Below are positions 1 through 8,398 of a DNA stretch of 64,000 bases, piece by piece. Both the position numbers and the translations under genes were made by a program. This DNA comes from Planctomycetota bacterium (GTDB taxonomy: Bacteria > Planctomycetota > UBA1135 > GCA-002686595): NCBI GenBank assembly GCA_029250885.1, contig JAQXEK010000033.1, positions 41,827 to 105,826 of the forward strand, written 5' to 3'. The stretch's first letter is position 1; the number at the start of each line of letters is the position of its first letter. A model generated the notes under the pieces. That model did not search any database and had not been told where the DNA came from. It saw only the letters and a program-made list of their open reading frames with translations.

Positions 1-2
1 TA

Positions 3-1193
3 CCGGGAGCACCCACCATCGTCGACGAGATCTCGAACCGCACCGACCTCGTCCTTGGCCTGCCGGGGGATAGCCACTTGGCCCTGGGCGAGCTGTCCGT
101 CGAGACCGCCGGATACACATCGGTTGTGCTCGACGACGGGCGCGTGCTGCTTGGCGGAGGAGGCGTGGTCAACGGGCTAGGCGCAACGGTCCCAAGCACG
201 AGCCTGCGCATCTATAACCCCCAGACCCAAGGGTTCGAGGACCTCGCCGCAAGCTTGACCTATCCAAGCATCACCGCGGCGGGCACAAAGCTAAGCGACG
301 GCCGCGTGCTGTTCTGCGGCGGCATCGGCGCTACTGATTCGGTGCTGTCCGGGGCCTCGATCTTCGATCCTTCCACGGGACTCACTACGGCGGCAGCTTC
401 CATGCCAGTCCCCCGGGCCCAGCACACCGCGACTCTGCTCGCGGACGGACGGGTCTTTGTTACTGGTGGAGTCAAGGCCCTAAACTCGGCCGATCTGCTA
501 TCGGCTCTCGGGGACATTCTGGGCTCGAGCGCGATCTACGATCCCGTCGGCAACAGCTGGTCTGCGGCTGCAAGCATGCCCCAGCCGGCCATTGGCCACA
601 GTGCGACCAGGCTGCCCAGCGGGCGAGTCCTGATCACTGGCGGCCTTGAGATCGGCTCTTTGTTCGGCGTCCCCATACCCTCGATCACTGCACGGTGCCT
701 GTTCTTCAACCCTGCTACGGGCACGATGACCAGTGCCCCTAGCCTATCGGGAGTGCGGGCTCTCCACGGGCAAATCGGCCTGTCCGACGGGCGCGTCCTA
801 GTTGCAGGCGGCGCTGCTGGCGATGTTTTAACCCAGAGTTTCTTCTCCGTAGCGACCTGCCGAGTCTTCAACGAGGCCACGAACAGCTGGACGAGCGTCG
901 GAGACCTCCCTGAGGTACGGACCTACCCCAACCTTGTGGAGGCCGGGGGCATGGTGCACGTGTTGAGTGGAGTGGGAACGATTGATCTGACGACGCTGTC
1001 GGGCTCGCCTGTTGTGGGGATTGCCAGTGCGGATCTCACCAGCTTCGCATGGACAAGTTCGGGCACGATGGTCTTTGCCCGCCCGCTTTCGGCAGCCCTC
1101 GCTGTGGATGGCGGCGAGAGGATTGTTGTGCTGGGTCCCGGCGACAACGGGACCGCGGTGGTGGACCGGACTGCCGAGGTCTTTATTCCCTAG
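3..1193 (+). CDS. Kelch-repeat beta-propeller protein (5' end outside window)
   Basis: The reading frame is open to the left edge, so the N-terminus is missing; a TTG at 78 is only an internal codon. The protein carries at least five kelch-type blades, each with a 'DGRVL..GG' strand (GRVLLGGG, GRVLFCGG, GRVFVTGG, GRVLITGG, GRVLVAGG) about 50-60 residues apart, followed by 'F.P.T..W' strands. Kelch repeats form a beta-propeller that usually binds proteins or glycans; no catalytic domain is visible. The C-terminus ends naturally in 'EVFIP' and a TAG. Secretion is likely for this family style but the signal peptide is not in the window. The ligand cannot be predicted. Confidence 0.85.
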   Translation, partial: PGAPTIVDEISNRTDLVLGLPGDSHLALGELSVETAGYTSVVLDDGRVLLGGGGVVNGLGATVPSTSLRIYNPQTQGFEDLAASLTYPSITAAGTKLSDGRVLFCGGIGATDSVLSGASIFDPSTGLTTAAASMPVPRAQHTATLLADGRVFVTGGVKALNSADLLSALGDILGSSAIYDPVGNSWSAAASMPQPAIGHSATRLPSGRVLITGGLEIGSLFGVPIPSITARCLFFNPATGTMTSAPSLSGVRALHGQIGLSDGRVLVAGGAAGDVLTQSFFSVATCRVFNEATNSWTSVGDLPEVRTYPNLVEAGGMVHVLSGVGTIDLTTLSGSPVVGIASADLTSFAWTSSGTMVFARPLSAALAVDGGERIVVLGPGDNGTAVVDRTAEVFIP

Positions 1194-1220
1194 GATCGAT
1201 AAGCATGCCTGCATCGAGCT

Positions 1221-1258
1221 CGTGTCCCCTAGTGTCGCCTGCGACACTAGGGGACACG
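1221..1258. repeat. Perfect 38-base inverted repeat
   Basis: An 18-bp perfect stem (arms 1221-1238 and 1241-1258) surrounds a 2-base centre, starting 27 bases after the kelch stop codon. There is no T-tract after it on either strand, so it is not a textbook intrinsic terminator. It could end the kelch transcript in another way, act as a REP-like dispersed element, or be a protein-binding site. I saw no second copy in the window. Confidence 0.75.
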
Positions 1259-1439
1259 TTGCGTTCTGGGGCAGCCGATCTTGCCGTTTCTCGGCCCTTG
1301 GACAGGCTGGGGACGCACCCGGTCCCAGCTTTCATCTTGATCCGGGCCGGACTGTTGGCCGAGTGAGCGGCTAGGTGGGGTGAAGCCATACCCGCGAGGG
1401 CAATCTGCCGTTTAAGCGACAGAATGACACCGTATTCTC

Positions 1440-1714
1440 GCCCAGGCCTAATTAGAGAAGGTTTTAAATTAACTGGTGCTCACTTGGAACCGGGGACGTG
1501 ATCCCTTCGTCCTTTTCATGCGCCTAGGGCTCTGCCCGTGGCGCAGATCATTGTTGAGGTCGCGCAGAGAGCCGTTGGTCGGTTTAGGCTGCAGTTCGCT
1601 GCATCCGTACTCTGTGGAGTTTCCCAATCTGGCCGGTTCGAGAAGTTCACTGGCCTCAACACGATTTGTCCGCCTCGCTACTCTCTTCGGAGATCAGCGG
1701 GGCGGATTTTTTTT
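1440..1714 (+). ncRNA. Candidate structured non-coding RNA
   Basis: The stretch 1194-1860 has no convincing protein-coding frame. It contains a strong plus-strand intrinsic terminator at 1669-1714 that lies about 480 bases after the kelch stop, too far to be its obvious end. Complementary segments ('GGAACCGG' near 1487 and 'CCGGTTC' near 1633) could close a long-range helix. This suggests a small RNA of roughly 200-270 nt. I compared it by eye with 6S RNA, tmRNA and SRP RNA and could not recognise any of them. Both the 5' end and the identity are guesses. Confidence 0.25.
1669..1714 (+). terminator. Intrinsic terminator with UUCG-capped stem
   Basis: An 11-bp stem (1669-1679 with 1696-1706, one G-U pair) encloses a short inner stem with a TTCG loop and is followed directly by eight T residues (1707-1714). 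This is a classical rho-independent terminator on the plus strand. Confidence 0.85.
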
Positions 1715-1791
1715 GCCTAGCCACCCTTATCGCACAAGCCAAGATGGCCTTGCGTGCCGGGGCCCTTTGACCTGCGTGCTGCTAGGGAAGA

Positions 1792-1821
1792 AGCCCGCTC
1801 CATCCGGGGATGTAGCGGGCT
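1792..1821 (-). terminator. Hairpin terminator of the transglutaminase-like gene
   Basis: An 8-bp stem (1792-1799 with 1814-1821) continues through one mismatch into a 5-bp inner stem. It lies 40 bases downstream of the minus-strand stop at 1861. The U-tract on the minus strand is weak, so efficiency is uncertain. Confidence 0.5.
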
Positions 1822-1860
1822 CCTCTCGATTTGCGGCGCGTGCCGCAGATCCAGGCAGCT

Positions 1861-2850
1861 CTACAAGTTGGTGCGCTGGAAGGACTTCGTAGTCCGGGAG
1901 GTCGGGAAGCCGTTGGACTCAGCGTAGGGGTAGATAAACAGATTCAGGCGACCTGCTGCGGGCTCTGGCGCAAGCAGGATGTCGCGGCCGCCAATCATCT
2001 CTAGGCGGTTCTCGTCAAGATTGCCGAAGAAGAACTGCGCCATCTCAGGGTGCTTGTCCGCTTCGGAAATGTCCACGGGGCGCCAGCCTTCTTGGGTGTC
2101 GTAGAAGTAGGCCCAGCAGTGGTAGCCACCGACCTTGTCGGTGCTGCCGGCGGCTTCGCCCCCGCCAGAGATGGGGAAGCCCATCACGAAGCGCGCGGGG
2201 ATCTCGCGGGCCTGGGCCAAGCCCATGAAGTAGCTGTGGAAGTCCGTGCAGTTGCCGTGGCGGCTATCGCACGCCCACTCGGCGTCGCCGCGACCCCAAT
2301 CGCCATTGGCTGGCTTGGCGTATTGCATGCGCTCGAGGGTATGGTCGTACAGAGCCTTGGCAACACCCATGTGGTTGCCGTCCTCGTTGACGGCGATCGA
2401 CGCGGACATAGCCGAGACCTTTCCCCCAAGGGGAATCATTTCGGCGCTCGTCAGCCCTATTGCAATCTCGCTTGCCGAAGCAGAGCCGCCGCCAGCGGTG
2501 GCGTGGCGGGTGACATCGAAGTGAATGGCAACCGAGATGTCTTCGCCGGTGGATTCGATATAGAGCGAGCGGCCGGTGCCCTCCACAAGATCCTCAATCT
2601 TGTAGGCGTGGCTAGCTTCGATCGTAAGCTCGCCGATCTGTTGGTCGTCGGTGTCGCTGGGGAGCGGAAGCCAAAGGCGCAACTCCTCGTCCGCAGACTC
2701 GGCTGCCAAATCGGCCTTGTAGTCGAATCGGAAGGAGCGCTGGGGGAGCTCACCATCGAAGGCAACGTTGGTAATGGGACTTGTGGCGGGTGTCGTGTTG
2801 CACGCCGCGATGGTCCCGAGCAATGCTAAGAAGAGGGTTACTTTTTTCAC
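1861..2850 (-). CDS. Transglutaminase-like lipoprotein
   Basis: The protein has 329 residues and a GTG start. It begins with a lipoprotein signal (LLGTIAAC, lipid-modified Cys17), so it should sit on a membrane outside the cytoplasm. The C-terminal half holds the transglutaminase/papain-like triad: Cys201 in 'GNCTDFHSYF', His244 in 'GGYHCWAYF' and Asp260 in 'WRPVDISEA'. Residues 35-155 look like the beta-rich N-terminal domain often found before this fold. Bacterial members act as proteases, amidases or cross-linking enzymes; the substrate is unknown. It stands alone between two divergent or unrelated genes and has its own hairpin downstream. Confidence 0.85.
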   Translation of the reverse strand: MKKVTLFLALLGTIAACNTTPATSPITNVAFDGELPQRSFRFDYKADLAAESADEELRLWLPLPSDTDDQQIGELTIEASHAYKIEDLVEGTGRSLYIESTGEDISVAIHFDVTRHATAGGGSASASEIAIGLTSAEMIPLGGKVSAMSASIAVNEDGNHMGVAKALYDHTLERMQYAKPANGDWGRGDAEWACDSRHGNCTDFHSYFMGLAQAREIPARFVMGFPISGGGEAAGSTDKVGGYHCWAYFYDTQEGWRPVDISEADKHPEMAQFFFGNLDENRLEMIGGRDILLAPEPAAGRLNLFIYPYAESNGFPTSRTTKSFQRTNL

Positions 2851-3229
2851 TTGGATCAGTTGGGTTTCTCAGGCTTCCGTTTCACAACACAGATTGCGTT
2901 GCATGGCGGGAAAAGGGGAAATCGAAGCGAGGATCTTAGGGGCCAGATCGGGGCTTGTCTAGGGCCGTAGCCCCTGTTGACGGTGGTGTAGCATTAGGGC
3001 TTACAACGGGATTTGCCGACCCCTAATGTTCGCTTGACCGTCTTCTGGGGCCTTGCATCCGCAAGGGGCGACAACCCTTATATGGGACTCGTTAGTTGCC
3101 TAAAGAGGCTTGCCGGTGTGTATCCGCAAGTCGCGCACTTAAATCGGCTCGCGACAGGGGGTTCCACAATGGGGCTATGGCACGCGACGGAGCCTGCCGT
3201 GGAGGAGCAAGGGCTTGCCGCTGTTCAGT
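2851..3229. other. Intergenic stretch
   Basis: No coding frame with protein-like composition is seen. It lies upstream of the transglutaminase-like gene and downstream of the EF-hand gene (both minus strand), so the minus-strand promoter of the former should be near 2860-2950. I could not pick out convincing -35/-10 boxes. Confidence 0.4.
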
Positions 3230-4243
3230 CTAGCCGTCGAAGGCAGCCTTGAGCTCTTCCGGGGAGAGCTTGCCGTCGCCGTCTCTGTCAAGTCCAGCAA
3301 GCACGGCCGATGGCCTAATGACGGTGTGCGCCGACACGGAGAGCTTCTCGAGGTCAGCGACCTCAATAAATCCATTGTTGTTTACGTCCAGGCGACGAAA
3401 GGGGATAACGGGCCCCTGAATCAAGGGGGGCCTGGGCGTGGCGCCGACGAAGTAGGGGCGCTCGAGGGACTTGCCAAAGAGCTCATCAATGGAGGCGGCC
3501 TTGGGTGCAGTGATCGTGGCGCCGCTGGCGTTAAGGCCCTGGATGATGGCGGCGATCTCGGCAGGCTCGACAAAGGAAGAGCCATCCTTGTCGAGCAGCT
3601 TGAGAACTGCGACAGGATCCACATTGGGAAAGCCTAGGGACGTTGCGGCGGGGCCAACTTCAGAGACGTCGAGGCGTCCGTCCACATTGGCGTCGTAGGT
3701 GTTGACAAAGGCCTGGCTCGTGGCGGGAAAGGCTGGCGCAGCGCCGGGTTCGACGGGGACTGCGGGTGCTGGCTCCGTCTGACCGATGGGCGTTGGGATA
3801 CGGAAGATCCCGACGCGCTGGATCAGTTGTGTGTAGCGGTCGTGGAATTCTTCGCGCGTGACTTGGCCGTCGTCATTGGCATCGTACTGTGCAAATCCGT
3901 CGCGATTGAGGTGTAAGCTTGCCTCGGCTTCGCGGTACGAGATCCAACCGTTGGCGTCGTAATCGCAGGTCGTGAAGTACTCCTTTTCCTGCTGGTCTAG
4001 GTTGTTGGGCAGGGGCGCGTCTTCCGTCGCGGATTCATCGGGAATCCCATCTTCGGCCTTATCCTGCACCGGATTAACTAGGTCGATGATCTTCTGTGCG
4101 CCACTAGGCAGTTCATCTGCCTCGGCCTCTGAGCTTACCTCCGCCGAAGGCTGGACCCCGGGCAGCTCCGTAGCCGGATCTTGGGTGGCGAGTAGAGGTG
4201 CCGCGGCAGCTAGGGCGCAGAGGGCTGAGATCTTGAAGAGCAT
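3230..4243 (-). CDS. Secreted six-EF-hand calcium-binding protein
   Basis: This 337-residue protein starts with a hydrophobic signal segment (residues 1-20, ending in an ALAAAAPLLA-type stretch). Six EF-hand loops follow the DxDxDG...E pattern: 94-105, 121-132, 184-195, 218-229, 286-297 and 319-330. The first five are partly degenerate (for example N, S or G at ligand positions), and the last (DRDGDGKLSPEE) is canonical. Residues 150-178 form a Pro/Ala-rich linker. The role is probably calcium binding outside the cytoplasm, perhaps structural. No enzymatic domain is seen and it has no operon partner. Confidence 0.85.
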   Translation of the reverse strand: MLFKISALCALAAAAPLLATQDPATELPGVQPSAEVSSEAEADELPSGAQKIIDLVNPVQDKAEDGIPDESATEDAPLPNNLDQQEKEYFTTCDYDANGWISYREAEASLHLNRDGFAQYDANDDGQVTREEFHDRYTQLIQRVGIFRIPTPIGQTEPAPAVPVEPGAAPAFPATSQAFVNTYDANVDGRLDVSEVGPAATSLGFPNVDPVAVLKLLDKDGSSFVEPAEIAAIIQGLNASGATITAPKAASIDELFGKSLERPYFVGATPRPPLIQGPVIPFRRLDVNNNGFIEVADLEKLSVSAHTVIRPSAVLAGLDRDGDGKLSPEELKAAFDG

Positions 4244-4618
4244 GATGGTAAGCAGGGGCGGTCTTGGTAGGTGGCATCATCGGCCCCAAGCGGACTTGCG
4301 TCAAGCCGGGGCCCGAGAACGGGGCGATTTGGGGTCGTGGAGCGGGGAGGCTGGGCCTTGCCTGCAGTCCTCTTAGATATGCGGCGGTCAGACTGGGTTT
4401 TGGCTTTGGGCTCGGCGTGTTTCGTCGATGGCGGGCCCGCCTTCCTGTGGTTGGGCCTTGGCATACATAGAGGGGATTATCGGCCAGATTAGGCTCTTTC
4501 CCAAGGGGCAAACGCGACAGGTGTTTAGGTTGAGTTCGGGTATAACTGACTGCCCAGAATGGCTTTAGGGGCATTTTGCCTGGAGGCTTCCCAGTGCCTG
4601 GCAAATTACAAATCCACC
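4244..4618. other. Intergenic stretch
   Basis: No supported gene. Open frames here are short and overlap on both strands without protein-like character. The region should hold the minus-strand promoter of the EF-hand gene near 4250-4320. Confidence 0.4.
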
Positions 4619-4660
4619 AACAAAGAGAGGGGCGCACCGAAGTGCGCCCCTCTCTTTGTT
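4619..4660. terminator. Strong bidirectional terminator
   Basis: A perfect 19-bp stem (4619-4637 with 4642-4660) has a 4-base CGAA loop, with short T-rich flanks on both strands. It lies 58 bases after the symporter stop on the minus strand, which it most likely terminates. Confidence 0.85.
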
Positions 4661-4717
4661 TCGGCTAGGAGGCGCCCGCGGGGCGGACGTCCTCGGGCTC
4701 TGGGTTCAAGCCGGCGA

Positions 4718-6622
4718 TCAGTCGTAGGTCTTGAACTCGCCTGCCTCGTAGGACTTCCAGTACTCGTCGAGCTTGACGCGGACCTTGCCGGTCAGCAGCA
4801 CCACACCCAGGATGTTGGGTAGGGCCATGCCGAGGATCATCAGGTCGCCGAACTCAAGCACGTTGACCGCCGAGACCACCGAACCAAGAAAGACGAAGAC
4901 CAAGAACAGGATCTTGTAGGCCAGGCTCGAAGCGTCGCCGAACATCCAGACCCAGCAGCGCTCGCCGTAGTAGCTCCAGGAGATGATGGTGGAGTAGGCG
5001 AAGAAGAACACGGCGAGGGCCAGAAGCTTCGGGAACCACGGGATCACGCCGCCCATGGCCAGTGACGTCAGCACGGCACCTTCCTTGGTCGCGATGGCGC
5101 CCTGCATGGCGGCGTCGGTTCCACCCTGGGCGTCGTAGGCCCCAGTAATCACGATCACGAGTGCGGTCATTGTGCAGATGATCACGGTGTCGATGAAGGG
5201 GCCGAGCATAGCCACGGCACCCTCGCGGATCGGGTAGTCCGTCTTGGCAGCTGAGTGGGCAATGGCCGCCGAGCCGGTGCCGGCCTCGTTGGAGAAGGCC
5301 GCGCGCTTGAAGCCTTGGACGAGCACACCAACCAGACCACCGAAGCCGGCGGCGGGGGTGAAAGCACCGCTAAATATCGTGCCGAAGGCGCCCGGGATCT
5401 CGCCGGCCATCTTGACCAAAATAAAGATACAGGCCGCTACGTAGATGCCACACATTAGCGGCACGACCTTCTCAGCCGTAGCCGCGATGCGCTTGATGCC
5501 GCCGATGATGACGATGCCCACGAGCACGGTCATCAACAGGCCGTAGGCCCACTCGTTGCCGGTGAGGAAGTCAAACTGCTTGGTCATCAAGCCCATGGAC
5601 TGGTTGACCTGGAAGGCGTTTCCGCCGGCCAGGGAGCCACCAATGCAGAGAATGGCGAAGAAGTACGCAAGCACCTTGCCCGGCCCTGCGAGGGAGCTGG
5701 AGACGTCCTTGAGTCCCTCGGACAGGTAGACCATGGGGCCACCCATCATGCGTCCGTCGGGACGGCGCACACGGTACATCTGAGCCAAGCTACACTCGAC
5801 GAACTTGCTGGTCATGCCCAAGAAGCCTGCGCAGATCATCCAGAAGGTTGCGCCCGGTCCACCGATGGAGATTGCGATGGCAACGCCCGCAATATTGCCA
5901 AGTCCTACGGTCGCCGAAAGGGCCGAGGTCAAGGCCTGGAAGTGGCTGACTTCGCCCTCGTCGTCGGGGTTGTCGTACTTCCCGCGGGTGATGGCGAGGG
6001 CGTGCTTGAAGCCGCGGATATTGATGAAGCCCATTCGCACGGTGAAGAAGATCGCGCCGAGCACGAGCCACAATACAGCGAAGGCAACGCCAGGACTGTA
6101 GGCGGCGAGGGTCACGGTCGTGACCACCTCGTCGTCCTTCTCGGGAACGGTGATCGCAAAGCCTCGAGAGCCCTGTCCGTAGGTCTCCTTTAGTTCGGTG
6201 GTCAAGGCACTAATGCCTGCCTTGTCCATGATGCCCGGGGGCAGCTTGAGAGTTAGGTTTGACTCGAGGGGGTCGAGCTCGCCGTTTGCTTCGAGGGCGG
6301 CGACCATAGAGGCCACGGCCGCGGCCGGATCCGTGCCGAAGTCCACGCCGGTAAGCTCGGCGGAGTCCTCGGTGTGGAAGAGGTCGTAGAAGATGAAACC
6401 GGCGAGGAAGCCGTTGACCTTGCCAAAGGTCTTGTTCGCACTATCATTAAATGACTGCCATGCGCCCACGTCTGCCGCGTCGCCCTCGGGAGCCTTCTCC
6501 TCGGCTACGGCTTCGGTGGAGCTGATGTCGAGGTCAGGAATGGGGGGCGCTGCATGGCCCGCTGGCGCAAAGGCGCAGAGGCTGGCGAGCAAGAGGGAAG
6601 TGAGGGGGATCCGGAGTCGCAT
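4718..6622 (-). CDS. Sodium:alanine symporter family (AGCS) transporter with N-terminal extension
   Basis: A 634-residue inner-membrane transporter. From about residue 165 it follows the AGCS (alanine/glycine:cation symporter) family: 'GFINIRGFKHAL', 'SATVGLGNIAGVA', 'GGPGATFWM', 'MGGPMVYLSEGL', 'FSNEAGTGSAAIAHS' and ten or so membrane helices. Known members take up alanine or glycine with Na+ or H+. Unusually, it begins with a cleavable-type signal (residues 1-24), then 'VNGFLAGFIFYDLF' near 70-83, then about 80 mostly polar residues before the first family helix. Family members normally go straight from the short N-terminal helix into the core and are about 450-500 residues long. The substrate is inferred from the family only. 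Confidence 0.9.
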   Translation of the reverse strand: MRLRIPLTSLLLASLCAFAPAGHAAPPIPDLDISSTEAVAEEKAPEGDAADVGAWQSFNDSANKTFGKVNGFLAGFIFYDLFHTEDSAELTGVDFGTDPAAAVASMVAALEANGELDPLESNLTLKLPPGIMDKAGISALTTELKETYGQGSRGFAITVPEKDDEVVTTVTLAAYSPGVAFAVLWLVLGAIFFTVRMGFINIRGFKHALAITRGKYDNPDDEGEVSHFQALTSALSATVGLGNIAGVAIAISIGGPGATFWMICAGFLGMTSKFVECSLAQMYRVRRPDGRMMGGPMVYLSEGLKDVSSSLAGPGKVLAYFFAILCIGGSLAGGNAFQVNQSMGLMTKQFDFLTGNEWAYGLLMTVLVGIVIIGGIKRIAATAEKVVPLMCGIYVAACIFILVKMAGEIPGAFGTIFSGAFTPAAGFGGLVGVLVQGFKRAAFSNEAGTGSAAIAHSAAKTDYPIREGAVAMLGPFIDTVIICTMTALVIVITGAYDAQGGTDAAMQGAIATKEGAVLTSLAMGGVIPWFPKLLALAVFFFAYSTIISWSYYGERCWVWMFGDASSLAYKILFLVFVFLGSVVSAVNVLEFGDLMILGMALPNILGVVLLTGKVRVKLDEYWKSYEAGEFKTYD

Positions 6623-6985
6623 GATTTGCTGTGGGATAGGGACGGTGCAGGGGGGAGCGGGGAAAGAACGTAGCTTGGGAGCCGGGAAATCTCACGGCTA
6701 AAGTTTCGGTCCTCGGGTCGAACGGCCTCTTCGGGGCTGCTTAGGGGGCGGGCCTGGGGCCGGACCGTCTACAATCTTCTCCCATGAGCCCGTAAAAAGG
6801 GCGCGCCATTGTTCTCGGGGGCGATAGCCGATTTAGCCCCTACATTCCAGGTTGTTTTCAAGCCATGGCAACGAGGAATCGAAAGGACTTTAACCACAGA
6901 GGAGTTCAATGACGCGGCTAGATTCCGTAGAAAGGGGGCCGCCCCGAAGGGCGGTGCAAGCTTCCAACCCCAGAGACTCGATTCC
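6623..6985. other. Divergent intergenic region
   Basis: This region separates the divergent symporter and metallopeptidase genes. The frame of the metallopeptidase stays open upstream to 6809, but that part encodes no signal peptide or conserved segment, so I treat it as 5' leader. A GC-rich hairpin (about 6938-6960) lies in this leader. No clear promoter boxes. Confidence 0.4.
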
Positions 6986-8332
6986 ATGTACAAGTTTTCC
7001 ACGCTTCTTTTGACCGCTGCCCTCTCGTCTTTCGTGCTTGTGCCGAGCATCAAAGATGACCTGACCCAGGAGCAGCTCGAGGCTATGACCTCGGACATCC
7101 TCGACGACATCGAGGAGATGCGCGGTAAGAAGTTCCTGCGCGGAGTCGACGTCGCCCTGGCCAACAAGGAGGGCTTCCTTAAATACGCCATGGACCGCAC
7201 GGAGACCATGACGACGCCCGAGCGTTTGAACGCGGAGGAGACCGTGATGAAGATGCTCGGCCTGCTTGATCCATCGGTGGACTTCATGAAGGCACAGTTG
7301 GAAATGCTCGAGGAGCAGGTCGGCGGATTCTATGATCCGGCGACCGAGTCCTTCTGTCTGATGGATAGCTTCCAGGGCGGCCTAGCAAAGATCATCCTGG
7401 CCCACGAACTCACCCACGCCCTCGACGACCAGCTCTACGACATCGACGGCACCCTTGAGGAGCTCGACGGTATCGGGGATGCTCAGCTCGCCTACCAAGC
7501 TGTGGTCGAGGGCAGCGGAACGACCAACATGAACCAGTGGCTTAAGCTGAACATCGACCAGCTCTCCATGGAGGAGCTCTCCAGCTATGGCGCCATGGGC
7601 ATGGACAGCATGAAGGATGCGCCCGAGTGCATGTGGAAGCCGACGCTGATGGTCTACATGCGCGGCGCCGCTTTCTTGGTGCGCTCGGACAACGTTATGG
7701 TGGGGCAGGCAAAGGCCGTAGACCTGGACGACCTGCACCAGGCCTTCAGTAACCCGCCGCGATCCACCGAGCAGATTCTGCACCCGGAGAAGTACTGGGA
7801 TGAGGAGCAACTCGACGAGCCCATGCTTGTGAAACTCGGCACGGATCACTTGGACGGCTGGAAGACGCTCTACACCGACACTCTAGGCGAGGCCCAGTTG
7901 GCCCTTGTGACGACGCCCCCGGACAAGCGTTCGGGGCTCGATGCTTCCGACGCCATGGGGATGATGCTGCTGAAGTACACTAACCGGGCCGCCGAAGGCT
8001 GGGGCGGTGACCGCTATGTGCTGATGCGGAAGGACGACACCCTGGTCATGCACATGGTCACGGTCTGGGACACCCAGCGGGACGCCGAGCAGTTCTACGA
8101 GAGCATTGCGAGCCAGGCCGACCACCTCGACGCATCCCTTGGCAAGCTCGGCGGTGACATGACCATGTCCTCGACCAAGGTCGAGCTCATGGAGGACACC
8201 CGGGTGGTAAACGTGACCTTCGTCGCCGCGAAGTCAGCCACCAAAGGCATCGAGGAGATGGTCGCTGGGATCGAGGTCACGATCATGGAGCACAAGAAGG
8301 CCGAAGAGACCGAGAAGGACGAAGCAAAGTAG
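6986..8332 (+). CDS. Secreted zinc metallopeptidase (HEXXH, gluzincin-like)
   Basis: I start at ATG 6986 because it begins a good signal peptide (residues 1-20, FSTLLLTAALSSFVLV). The 448-residue product has the zinc motif HELTH at 140-144 in 'LAHELTHALDDQ', and a probable third ligand Glu175 in 'AVVEGSGT', 31 residues later, as in gluzincin-type peptidases. 'GFYDP' at 114-118 precedes the active site, also usual in this group. Residues 280-440 form a second region with alternating strands of unknown role. It is exported and presumably degrades or processes proteins or peptides. The gene has its own terminator at 8358-8398. Confidence 0.85.
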   Translation: MYKFSTLLLTAALSSFVLVPSIKDDLTQEQLEAMTSDILDDIEEMRGKKFLRGVDVALANKEGFLKYAMDRTETMTTPERLNAEETVMKMLGLLDPSVDFMKAQLEMLEEQVGGFYDPATESFCLMDSFQGGLAKIILAHELTHALDDQLYDIDGTLEELDGIGDAQLAYQAVVEGSGTTNMNQWLKLNIDQLSMEELSSYGAMGMDSMKDAPECMWKPTLMVYMRGAAFLVRSDNVMVGQAKAVDLDDLHQAFSNPPRSTEQILHPEKYWDEEQLDEPMLVKLGTDHLDGWKTLYTDTLGEAQLALVTTPPDKRSGLDASDAMGMMLLKYTNRAAEGWGGDRYVLMRKDDTLVMHMVTVWDTQRDAEQFYESIASQADHLDASLGKLGGDMTMSSTKVELMEDTRVVNVTFVAAKSATKGIEEMVAGIEVTIMEHKKAEETEKDEAK

Positions 8333-8357
8333 CTTGAACCGCTTCTCAGTATGGACC

Positions 8358-8398
8358 GCCGGGTCGCCTTCCTAACCGAAGGCGACCCGGCGCTTTTT
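8358..8398 (+). terminator. Intrinsic terminator of the metallopeptidase gene
   Basis: A perfect 14-bp stem (8358-8371 with 8378-8391) and 6-base loop are followed by CTTTTT. The loop and right arm also encode the last codons and stop of the convergent minus-strand gene ending at 8372. Confidence 0.9.

Noticed and set aside
1440..1714. Identification of the orphan terminator transcript as 6S RNA, tmRNA or SRP RNA
   Set aside because: None of the diagnostic conserved segments of these RNAs could be found by eye, so only an unnamed candidate is reported.
2050..2829. 259-codon plus-strand frame
   Set aside because: Antisense to the transglutaminase-like gene, Val/Gly-rich, no family features.
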